This document shows, one piece after another, positions 6,080 to 14,212 of a stretch of DNA of 26,132 nt. The notes beneath the pieces are model-generated. The model was not told where the DNA came from and made no database searches. It was given only the letters and a program-made list of their open reading frames with translations. Source of the stretch: an uncultured Prevotella sp. (GTDB taxonomy: Bacteria > Bacteroidota > Bacteroidia > Bacteroidales > Bacteroidaceae); the NCBI GenBank assembly GCA_900551985.1, contig URYG01000018.1, positions 1 to 26,132 on the forward strand. The letters are read 5' to 3'. Made by a program: the position numbers and the translations under genes. Positions within the stretch are counted from its first letter, which is position 1. Each line of letters opens with the position of its first letter.

Positions 6080-7045
6080 ATGAACATACTCATAGCAGAC
6101 AGTGGCAGCACCAAGACCGACTGGTCGTTGATAGACGGACAAGGTCAAGTAGTGATGACCTGCAAGACGCAGGGCATCAATCCGATTCACATGCAGGATG
6201 CTGAAGTGCTTCAGATTCTGAAGTCGGAACTCATCTTGCCGGAATCCCCCCAGGAAGTGTATTTCTATGGCAGCGGTGTGACCGAGGCGATGAAGCCCCG
6301 TATGAACTCCCTCTTGCAGCAGGCTTTTCCTGGAGCCAAGGTAGAAGCTGAGGGGGATATGATAGGAGCGGCAAGAGCGCTCTTCGGCAACAAGCCTGGC
6401 ATCGCATGTATCCTGGGCACGGGAGCCAACAGTTGTCTCTATGATGGTTGTCGCATGGTGATGAATACGCCACCATTGGGTTACATCCTGGGCGACGAGG
6501 GTAGTGGTGCCGTACTGGGCAAGTTGTTCCTGAACGGCATTTTCAAGGGCACCTTATCTTCTGCCATCCAGAAGAAGTTTTTAGATTGGTCGGGCTTGGA
6601 TTATCCTGCTATTATAAATAAGGTGTATCGCGAACCCCTTGCCAACCGGTTCCTGGCATCCCTCTGTCCTTTCATCTCGCAGCAGATAGCCGAGGGCGAG
6701 ATGCATGAGAATGGAACCGACGAACTGAATGATGCAATGGCCCTGTATCGGGTGGTGCTTGGCAACTTCAATGATTTCTACGAGAAGAATCTCCTGCCTT
6801 ATATCAAATATGTGAAGGCGAGTGCCGAAGACATCTCTCAGTTGGAACCGGGGGTGAAGGCCTGGGATTTATCCTTAGGCGAGGAAATGCCAGCCGTGGG
6901 CTTTGTGGGCAGTATTGCCCATTACTTCGAGGCACCATTGCGGAATGTGATGTGCGATGAGTTCCATCTCAAGATTGCCAAGATACTGAAAGCCCCTATG
7001 CCGGGACTGATTCTGTATCATTCTCAGCAAGGAAAGCAGGTTTAG
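6080..7045 (+). CDS. BadF/BadG/BcrA/BcrD-family ATPase, N-acetylglucosamine-kinase-like
   Basis: The product has 321 residues. It opens with MNILIADSGSTKTDWSLID, the phosphate-1 loop of the actin-like ATPase fold. Further matches are LGTGANSCLYDG (phosphate-2 type) near residues 113-124, GDEGSGAVLGKLFL near 135-148 and GFVGSIAHYFEAPL near 275-288, a layout shared with mammalian-type N-acetylglucosamine kinases. The likely reaction is ATP-dependent phosphorylation of an amino sugar, for example during cell-wall recycling, in the cytoplasm. It stands alone, with its own promoter and a strong terminator after it, and is probably not part of the mannan locus. The superfamily is sure; the substrate is inferred. 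Confidence 0.8.
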   Translation: MNILIADSGSTKTDWSLIDGQGQVVMTCKTQGINPIHMQDAEVLQILKSELILPESPQEVYFYGSGVTEAMKPRMNSLLQQAFPGAKVEAEGDMIGAARALFGNKPGIACILGTGANSCLYDGCRMVMNTPPLGYILGDEGSGAVLGKLFLNGIFKGTLSSAIQKKFLDWSGLDYPAIINKVYREPLANRFLASLCPFISQQIAEGEMHENGTDELNDAMALYRVVLGNFNDFYEKNLLPYIKYVKASAEDISQLEPGVKAWDLSLGEEMPAVGFVGSIAHYFEAPLRNVMCDEFHLKIAKILKAPMPGLILYHSQQGKQV

Positions 7046-7083
7046 CTTTTTTTGTGAAAAGTATCAGAATTTAAGAAAATCAT

Positions 7084-7124
7084 GCACCAAAATAGATAAA
7101 ATGCTCTGTTTTGGTGCTTTTTTT
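7084..7124 (+). terminator. Intrinsic terminator after the kinase gene
   Basis: GCACCAAAA (7084-7092) pairs with TTTTGGTGC (7109-7117) and is followed by seven T residues. It separates the kinase gene from the PUL. The rest of the 7046-7363 gap holds the susC promoter and its leader. Confidence 0.88.
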
Positions 7125-7202
7125 GTTAAGAAATAGGGTTTATGAAACATTTTATACCTATTTCTTTAACAATAATACCCCTATGTGTATTTGTTTTTTT
7201 AT

Positions 7203-7210
7203 TATCTTTG
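7203..7210 (+). promoter_or_regulatory. susC promoter -7 box; PUL block 1 start
   Basis: TATCTTTG matches TAnnTTTG, but no TTTG-like -33 element lies 19-20 bases upstream, as is common for activator-dependent PUL promoters. The leader of about 147 bases contains GGAGT (7245-7249) able to pair with GCTCC (7267-7271). It also holds a 25-codon AT-rich frame (7284-7361) that ends 2 bases before susC and that I do not consider coding. No other structure is obvious. Confidence 0.55.
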
Positions 7211-7363
7211 CCCCATCAAAAACAAAATTCACAACGATAAATCAAGGAGTGTCGGTCTTCGGAGTGGCTCCACCTTATTTATAATGGCAATATTTACCTA
7301 CCCGATGATAGGAACAATATTAAACCAAAAACGAACAATTATTAATTTAAACCTAAAGTAATT

Positions 7364-10300
7364 ATGAGAAAAACATCTCAGAAATTCTCGCAGAGCCGAA
7401 TGCTCTGTAAGGTTGCGCTGGTAGCCCTCATGTTGGCGCTCCAGGCAATGCTAGGAATCGGAGCAGGTGTCCTCTATGCTCAAACGGTTAAGGGTACTGT
7501 TATCTCTGGCAGTGACAATGAACCACTGATTGGTGCAAGTGTCATGGTGCAGGGAACGAAGAATGGTGCCGTAACCGACCTGGATGGTAACTTTGCCATC
7601 TCAGCAAAGAACGGACAGACTCTCGAAGTTTCTTACCTGGGCTTTATCACCCAAAAAGTGAAGGTTACAGGTTCGGTCATCAACGTGACTCTCCTCGAAG
7701 ACAAGCAGTCGCTCGACGAGGTGGTTGTCGTAGGTTATGGTGTTCAGAAGAAAAAGCTGGTGACAGGTGCCAACATCAACGTGAAGGGTGATGACATTGC
7801 CAAGCTGAACACTTCCAATCCTCTTCAGGCTCTTCAGGGTCAGACTCCTGGTATGAGCATCATCTCAACTTCCGGTCAACCGGGTTCCGGTTTGAAGGTG
7901 AACATCCGTGGTATGGGTACCGTGAGTGGTTCTGATCCGCTTTACATCATCGATGGTGTACGTGGAGATATCGCTTCTCTGAATCCTGCCGACATCGAGA
8001 GCATCGATGTGTTGAAGGATGCTGCATCTGCTGCCATCTATGGTTCCCAGTCTGCCAATGGTGTGGTTCTTATCACTACCAAGGGTGGTAAGGAAGGTCG
8101 TGCCGTGGTCAGCTTCGACGGTTATGTGGGTTGGCAGAACAAGCCACGCAGCATTGATATGCTGAATGCCAAGGAGTATATGACTATCCTGGATGAGGCT
8201 GCCATCAACTCGGGCAAGAATGCATACGACTGGAGCAAGTACAAGAGTATCTATGATGCCAATGGCGAATTGATTGATACCGACTGGGTAGATCAGATGT
8301 TCGTGAAGAATGCCAAGACTTCTTCTTATAATATAGGTGTAAATGGCGGTAGCAAGACTGCCAATTATGCCTTGACTCTTGGTTATATGAACCAGGAGGG
8401 TATTGTTGGCGGCAAGGACGTCAGCAACTATGAGCGTTACAACTTCCGTGTCAATTCCGACTGGAAGGTGAAGGATTGGTTGAAGGTGGGTGAGCAGATC
8501 AGTTTCATCTATACCCAGAATACGGGTATCGGTGTGGGCAATGCTTACAACAACTCTTTGCGCAGTGCCTTCAATACCTCTCCATTGTCACCAGTCTATA
8601 GTGACAACAACAAGTTCGGTTCTCCTTATAATGATACCAGCAACAGTGACTGGTATAATGCCGATGGCAACCCTTACGGTTTGATGATGACCAACAACAA
8701 CAATCAGACTAATGCGGCTCGCTTCACCGGTAATGTGTATGCGGAGATTGAGCCTATTAAGAATCTGAAGTATCGCACCGTAGTAGGTTACGAATATTAT
8801 TCAAGCGATTACCGTTCGTTTACTCCTCTCTATCAGTTCTCTATCTATAGCTATAACACAGCCAACCGTACCAGTGTGAACCAGAATATGGGACATAACT
8901 GGCAGTTGACCTGGACCAACACCCTGTCTTACGACTTTAAGGTGAAGGAGCATAGCATCACAGCTTTGGCTGGTATGGAATCCTGGCGCTTTGATGGCGT
9001 TGGCGTAAGTGCATCCAATGCCACCTTGAAGAGCGGCTTTGCCGATTGGAGTCATGCTTATGTAAGCAATGGTACAGCTGCCACTGCTACCGATGGTCTG
9101 GGTGCCAGCGGTGCTCCTTCTCTGTCACAGCGCATGGTGAGCTACTTCGGTCGTGTAAGCTGGAACTGGAAGGAAACCTATATGGCTACAGCTACCCTGC
9201 GTGCTGATGCCTCCTCTAAGTTTGCCCGTGGCAACCGTTGGGGTTACTTCCCATCTGTTTCTGCCGGTTGGATTGTTACCAATGAAAAGTGGGTGAAGCC
9301 TCTGCTTAATGTGCTTGATTACGCCAAGGTGCGTGCAAGCTGGGGACAGGTGGGTAACCAGAATATTGGTGACTTGATGTTTATTTCTCCTATCTCAACA
9401 TCGGGTGCTTACTATAATTTCGGTAATGCTTTGGGTGCTGCCGGCCAGTCTAGTTTCTATGGTGCTTACGAAAGCCGTCTGTCTAACGAGAAGGTGAAGT
9501 GGGAAACTTCAGAGCAGTTGGACTTAGGTTTGGATCTGCGCCTGTTGGGTAAGTTGAATGTCAACATCGACTGGTATAAGAAGACTACCAAAGACTGGTT
9601 GCTGGTTAAGCCTATCCCAGGTACAGCAGGTACCGGTGCTCCTTATTTCAATGGTGGTGACGTAGAGAATATGGGTGTTGAAATTGGATTGGGTTGGAAT
9701 GACAACATCGGAAAGGATTTCAACTACTATGTGAATGTCAATGGTGCCTATAATAAGAATAAGGTGGGCAGCATCCCAACATCAGATGGTATCATCCATG
9801 GTACCGACGGTAACGGTCAGCTCTATGATAACTCAACCGAGTTCTACCGTTGCAGCAATGGCGAACCAATCGGTTACTTCTGGGGTTACAAGACCGCTGG
9901 AGTCTTCCAGAACCAGCAGGAAATCGACGAGTGGGTAGCGGCAGGCAATGGCGTGCTCCAGGGTTCTTCGGTAAGACCTGGTGACGTGAAGTACTATGAT
10001 ATCAATCATGATGGTGCCATCAATGATGCCGACAAGGTAAACCTGGGCAATGGTATGCCAGACTTTACCTACGGTTTCTCTGTCGGTTTCGACTACAAGG
10101 GACTCGACTTCTCTGTAACCGCCAACGGTTCAGTAGGCAACGACATCGTTCAGAGCTATCGTAATGTGGGTGCCAAGACAGCCAACTACACCTCAGCCAT
10201 CCTGCAGCGCTGGACAGGTGAGGGAACCTCCAACAAGTATCCACGTGTAACAGAGACCAATGTGAACTATCAGTTCTCCGACCTCTTTATCCAGGATGGT

Positions 10301-10537
10301 GACTTCCTGAGAATCAGTAACATCACCTTAGGTTATGATTTTGCCAAGCTTCTGCGTCAGAAGTTCGTATCTCAGGCCCGTTTGTACTTCCAGGTTCAGA
10401 ATGCGTTTACCTTTACCAAGTATGATGGCATGGACCCAGAAATCGGTTATGGTGTCAACAGTTGGGCATCAGGCGTAGATTTGGGTTACTATCCACGTCC
10501 ACGTACCTTTATGGTAGGTTTGAATCTTAAGTTCTAA
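7364..10537 (+). CDS. susC: SusC-like TonB-dependent outer-membrane transporter
   Basis: The 1057-residue protein imports oligosaccharides across the outer membrane using TonB energy, as a complex with SusD. A signal peptide ends near residue 39 (VLYAQ). Residues 42-110 are a carboxypeptidase-regulatory-like domain (VKGTVISGSDNEPLIGASVMVQ, DGNF). The TonB-box region follows (LDEVVVVGYG, about 117-126), then the plug domain with the NIRGMG and PLYIIDGVRG motifs and DVLKDAASAAIYGSQSANGV. A 22-strand barrel makes up the rest, ending in the terminal strand RTFMVGLNLKF. The length is normal for the SusC family. It is the first gene of PUL block 1, with susD 18 bases downstream. The substrate, beta-mannan or glucomannan oligosaccharides, is inferred from the neighbouring enzymes. 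Confidence 0.95.
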   Translation: MRKTSQKFSQSRMLCKVALVALMLALQAMLGIGAGVLYAQTVKGTVISGSDNEPLIGASVMVQGTKNGAVTDLDGNFAISAKNGQTLEVSYLGFITQKVKVTGSVINVTLLEDKQSLDEVVVVGYGVQKKKLVTGANINVKGDDIAKLNTSNPLQALQGQTPGMSIISTSGQPGSGLKVNIRGMGTVSGSDPLYIIDGVRGDIASLNPADIESIDVLKDAASAAIYGSQSANGVVLITTKGGKEGRAVVSFDGYVGWQNKPRSIDMLNAKEYMTILDEAAINSGKNAYDWSKYKSIYDANGELIDTDWVDQMFVKNAKTSSYNIGVNGGSKTANYALTLGYMNQEGIVGGKDVSNYERYNFRVNSDWKVKDWLKVGEQISFIYTQNTGIGVGNAYNNSLRSAFNTSPLSPVYSDNNKFGSPYNDTSNSDWYNADGNPYGLMMTNNNNQTNAARFTGNVYAEIEPIKNLKYRTVVGYEYYSSDYRSFTPLYQFSIYSYNTANRTSVNQNMGHNWQLTWTNTLSYDFKVKEHSITALAGMESWRFDGVGVSASNATLKSGFADWSHAYVSNGTAATATDGLGASGAPSLSQRMVSYFGRVSWNWKETYMATATLRADASSKFARGNRWGYFPSVSAGWIVTNEKWVKPLLNVLDYAKVRASWGQVGNQNIGDLMFISPISTSGAYYNFGNALGAAGQSSFYGAYESRLSNEKVKWETSEQLDLGLDLRLLGKLNVNIDWYKKTTKDWLLVKPIPGTAGTGAPYFNGGDVENMGVEIGLGWNDNIGKDFNYYVNVNGAYNKNKVGSIPTSDGIIHGTDGNGQLYDNSTEFYRCSNGEPIGYFWGYKTAGVFQNQQEIDEWVAAGNGVLQGSSVRPGDVKYYDINHDGAINDADKVNLGNGMPDFTYGFSVGFDYKGLDFSVTANGSVGNDIVQSYRNVGAKTANYTSAILQRWTGEGTSNKYPRVTETNVNYQFSDLFIQDGDFLRISNITLGYDFAKLLRQKFVSQARLYFQVQNAFTFTKYDGMDPEIGYGVNSWASGVDLGYYPRPRTFMVGLNLKF

Positions 10538-10555
10538 TTTAAAGGAGATATCATT

Positions 10556-12256
10556 ATGAAGACAAATAAAATAAAGATAGCCGCTTTGGGTATTTTGGCT
10601 ATGGGAGGTCTGGCATCTTGCAGCGACAGCTGGATGGATGTGGCTTCCAAGACAGAATCGAATTCCGGCAATTACTATAAGAGCCAGGAGGACGGACTTC
10701 GCTCGCTCTATGCCTGCTACGACGGTTGGCAGCGTACGGTTTCTGATGGTCCTACGTTCACGGTCTATCAGTTGACCGAGACGATGAGTGACGAGTGTTT
10801 CGGCGGTACGGGTAACAACGATGGTCGCAATACGCAGATTCTCGACCGTTTCGATATGAATCAGGCACCATCTTATACGGATATGCACGAAATTCTGTGG
10901 AAGAGCTATTATGCAGCCATCTTCCGCTGCAATGAGTTTATCGACAAGGCAGAGGGCATCTCCTGGGATGATGAGAATGCAAAGAACACCTATCTGGGTG
11001 AGACCCATGCCCTTCGTGCCCTGTGTTATTTCGATATGCTTCGCCTTTGGGAGAACATCCCGTTGCTGGAGCATGCTACCAGCGAGGTGGTGGCTCAGGC
11101 TGATCCAGATTCAGTATATAGTCTGGTGTTCAGAGATTTGAAGTATGCCATCGAGCATATTCCAGCCAATGCTTATCCTAAGAAGGATGCGGCTACCAAC
11201 GATGGCCATATCACCAAGTATGGTGCCGAGGCGATTCTGGCTCGCGCGTACCTCTTTTATAGTGGCTATTATGGCAAGGAGCCTGATCAGTTGGGCTTGA
11301 CCAAGGCGGATGCGCTGGCAGCCTGCGAGGATATCATCGCCAGTGGCGAGTTCAGTCTGGTTCCACGATTCAAAGACCTGTGGCCAGCTTCTTCTGATGA
11401 CAAGAGTGGTGACCACGTAGGACTTTGGGCACATGAAAACTCATCTTGGGCGGGTGTTGGAAATCCTGAAACTGTACTCTCCATGAAGTTCAACTATACA
11501 GCCGACTATAATGGCAACAACGATGGTAACCGTTTCCAGGTGATGATCGGCATGCGTACCGGTAGTCTGGTCTATGAAGGCTATGGTCAGGGTTGGGGTG
11601 CATGCACCGTTACACCATCCATTGCTTCTGCCTATGCTATAGGCGATACCCGCCGTTCTGCCTCTATCATCGATGCTTCTCAGTTAAAGGATTACGAGAG
11701 CACCTATCTGGCAGACCAGCGTGAATACACAGGTTATTTCGTGAAGAAATATACCACCTTGTCTAAGCACGAGGCTGCAGGCGACGGCAAGTTGCAGCAT
11801 TATACAGAGACAGTAGGTGCGGGTGACTTCCAGATCAGTCAGTTCCAGGATTGGGTACTCGTCCGTTACGCAGATGTCTTGCTGATGGCAGCAGAGTTGG
11901 GCAGTCCTAATGCCCAGTCTTATTTTGACCAGGTTCGCAAGCGTGCTTATACCGAGGATGATGGCACCACTTTGAGTGGCAACTATTCTCAGCAGACAGC
12001 TACCAAGGAGAATATCCTGAAAGAGCGCAAGCTTGAGTTTGCCTTCGAAGGTCTTCGCTATTGGGACCAGCTCCGTCAGGGAGTGGAACAGGCTGCCAAG
12101 GAGATTGCCGGTTCTTGGGAAGTGAAGGATGGTGGCGAGAAGACTACCGTATCCATCAATGCCGAGAATATCATCAAGAAACGTGGTCTGATTCAGATTC
12201 CTATCACAGAGATTGGTCTTTCTCATGGACTCCTGAAGCAGAATCCAGGTTGGTAA
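10556..12256 (+). CDS. susD: SusD-like surface glycan-binding lipoprotein
   Basis: The 566-residue lipoprotein caps the SusC barrel and delivers glycan to it. The signal peptide ends in the lipobox LASC with Cys22 as lipid anchor; the following SDSWMDV is typical of SusD proteins. RagB/SusD helical repeats are seen at YYAAIFRCNEFIDKAEG, YLGETHALRALCYFDMLRLW and AEAILARAYLFYSGYYG. The C-terminal domain has ERKLEFAFEGLRYWDQLRQG and ends with LIQIPITEIGLSHGLLKQNP, the usual SusD closing motif. Spacing to susC and to the next lipoprotein gene (26 bases) indicates one transcript. Confidence 0.95.
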   Translation: MKTNKIKIAALGILAMGGLASCSDSWMDVASKTESNSGNYYKSQEDGLRSLYACYDGWQRTVSDGPTFTVYQLTETMSDECFGGTGNNDGRNTQILDRFDMNQAPSYTDMHEILWKSYYAAIFRCNEFIDKAEGISWDDENAKNTYLGETHALRALCYFDMLRLWENIPLLEHATSEVVAQADPDSVYSLVFRDLKYAIEHIPANAYPKKDAATNDGHITKYGAEAILARAYLFYSGYYGKEPDQLGLTKADALAACEDIIASGEFSLVPRFKDLWPASSDDKSGDHVGLWAHENSSWAGVGNPETVLSMKFNYTADYNGNNDGNRFQVMIGMRTGSLVYEGYGQGWGACTVTPSIASAYAIGDTRRSASIIDASQLKDYESTYLADQREYTGYFVKKYTTLSKHEAAGDGKLQHYTETVGAGDFQISQFQDWVLVRYADVLLMAAELGSPNAQSYFDQVRKRAYTEDDGTTLSGNYSQQTATKENILKERKLEFAFEGLRYWDQLRQGVEQAAKEIAGSWEVKDGGEKTTVSINAENIIKKRGLIQIPITEIGLSHGLLKQNPGW

Positions 12257-12282
12257 TTCTAACTTTTTAAAGTATTGGTTTT

Positions 12283-14184
12283 ATGAAGATTATAAATAAA
12301 ATATATTCGCTTTTGGCAGCAGTCATGATTCTCTTCATGGCGAGCTGCTCTCCAGACGAGTTTGGTTTGGGCGATAAGAACTTGTCTTCTGAGGATTTGG
12401 CTGAGAACATCGCCTTCACGATTTCCCACGACGAAAGCAATCCTAATATCGTCAAGTTCAAGAGTCTGTTGCCATCGAGCTATTCTGTGGTCTTTGATAC
12501 ACCTCAGGGCCGTTTCCAGCAGGATGAGGTGAGTCTGAAGATTCCTTTCAATGGTACTTATCAGGCACGTATCGGTGTTGAAACCCGTGGCGGTTTCCTC
12601 TGGGGACCTTACGCTGAATTCAAGGTGGATGATTTCTGTGCCGAATTCGTTACCGATCCTCTCTGGACCTATCTGAGTGGCGGTGTAGGCAAATCCAAGA
12701 GATGGAAGTTGGATATCGATGCCAATAGCATCACCAAGCATTCTGACCTCTGGGCAGGTCCACTCGGTTTCTGGGGTATGGATGATGACTGGAGTACCTG
12801 TATGATGGGACAGACTGCTGCTGCAGGTGACCATTGGAACTGGACTCCTGATATCGCTGGTAACTCCTGGGTAATGTCGGCTATCGACTATGGTTATATG
12901 GAGTTCGACCTGATTGGCGGTGCCCATGTCACTGTATATAATGCAGAGACCGGCGAGACCTTCAAGGGTACTTACATGCTGGATACAGACAATCATACCG
13001 TTACCTTCTCGGATGCGGAATTGCTCCACAATTCTGGTCATGACAAGCTCGTTACCAACTGGCGTAGCGGACTGAAGCTGATGGGTCTTGCCAACGACCG
13101 TTTGCAGATTGCAGCCATTCGTGATAACTCTGATGAAGGCAAGTGCTTGCTTTGCTACAACTTCGTTTCTGGGGAATACTGGGACAACTGGACTCCTACT
13201 GTGGCAGAGAATACGAATGTGAAGCCAACATTGATGACTGACTGGCGCGACTGGGTAGAGCAGAAGACCAATAAGGAAATCACCTACAAGTTGGCTAATC
13301 CTGATAATGAAGAGGGTCAGCAGTTTGACTATTGCAGCCTCGACGGTAGTGCCAAGGGCATCCAGCTTACCGCAGCAAGTGGTATCGAGGAGGCAACACT
13401 CGTGATGAACAGTGAGTCAAAGAGCTACATCTATACAGCTCCTGATGGGGCTCAGGTTTCCGGCAAATATACCTTGACCGATGACGGTGTGTTCACCTTC
13501 GACAAGGGCTTCGGTAATACTCAGCTTTCTGCAACGGGCAATTACAACATGCATGCCAATGCCGATAACACTTTGCGTATCATGAAGGTCAGCAAGGATG
13601 ATTATACAGGAAATCTGAAGGATCTCTGGCTCGGTAGCCAGTGTATCGATGATCAGGGCAAGCTCTATCAGTATCAGGCTTATCACTGGGTTGCCCAGAG
13701 TGCAAGTGCAGCATCAGGTCCTAAGTATAAGGCAAACCTGTTCTTCAACAACTCCGGTTGGGGATGGACACATGACGGTGGTACTGCCAACTACAAGAGC
13801 TCTAATGTCTTTATCACAGGCGATGGCGACTATTCGTTGAAGTTTGAGGGTGCAGAGAGCAATCCATATCTTCTCTACATCGACGTCAACAAGATTCTGA
13901 AGGACTATCCAAACTGCGATGTCACCATCAAGAGCATCAAGGTAGATGGCAAGAGCGTTGATTTTGATGATACACTCATCCCAAGAGGCTATACAGATGA
14001 CGCCCCAAGTACCAATTCCTTCCGTCGTTATATGTTGAACCCATGGGGACCAGCCGCATGCTTCAAGTTTGATGCCGGCAACAATGAGTTTACCGACTTC
14101 AAGTGTTCTTCAAGCATCGAAGTGGTTATCACCGTGAAGATGGATACAGGTGCTCCTGTAGTGACACCTTCTGAGGGTAAATAA
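12283..14184 (+). CDS. Surface glycan-binding lipoprotein (SGBP-like), susE/F position
   Basis: The 633-residue lipoprotein has lipobox MASC (Cys22) followed by SPDEF. An Ig-like region at about 35-115 comes first. A tryptophan-rich module follows at about 125-300 (KRWKLDIDANSITKHSDLW, PLGFWGMDDDWS, HWNWTPDIAGNSWV), then a second related module at about 320-480. The C-terminal module (about 485-630) contains GDGDYSLKFEG and IDVNKILKDY, and resembles the two C-terminal modules of the next protein. No catalytic motif is seen. Its position after susD, its anchor and its many aromatic residues support a role in holding mannan at the cell surface. No precise family name can be given; such proteins diverge quickly. 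Confidence 0.8.
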   Translation: MKIINKIYSLLAAVMILFMASCSPDEFGLGDKNLSSEDLAENIAFTISHDESNPNIVKFKSLLPSSYSVVFDTPQGRFQQDEVSLKIPFNGTYQARIGVETRGGFLWGPYAEFKVDDFCAEFVTDPLWTYLSGGVGKSKRWKLDIDANSITKHSDLWAGPLGFWGMDDDWSTCMMGQTAAAGDHWNWTPDIAGNSWVMSAIDYGYMEFDLIGGAHVTVYNAETGETFKGTYMLDTDNHTVTFSDAELLHNSGHDKLVTNWRSGLKLMGLANDRLQIAAIRDNSDEGKCLLCYNFVSGEYWDNWTPTVAENTNVKPTLMTDWRDWVEQKTNKEITYKLANPDNEEGQQFDYCSLDGSAKGIQLTAASGIEEATLVMNSESKSYIYTAPDGAQVSGKYTLTDDGVFTFDKGFGNTQLSATGNYNMHANADNTLRIMKVSKDDYTGNLKDLWLGSQCIDDQGKLYQYQAYHWVAQSASAASGPKYKANLFFNNSGWGWTHDGGTANYKSSNVFITGDGDYSLKFEGAESNPYLLYIDVNKILKDYPNCDVTIKSIKVDGKSVDFDDTLIPRGYTDDAPSTNSFRRYMLNPWGPAACFKFDAGNNEFTDFKCSSSIEVVITVKMDTGAPVVTPSEGK

Positions 14185-14212
14185 GATTAGAAACTTAAAT
14201 GTGGATTAGATT

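Noticed and set aside
7284..7361. 25-codon frame ending two bases before susC
   Set aside because: It is very AT-rich, with a low-complexity peptide (many Ile, Asn, Leu) and no folding or codon evidence. It is more likely ordinary leader sequence.
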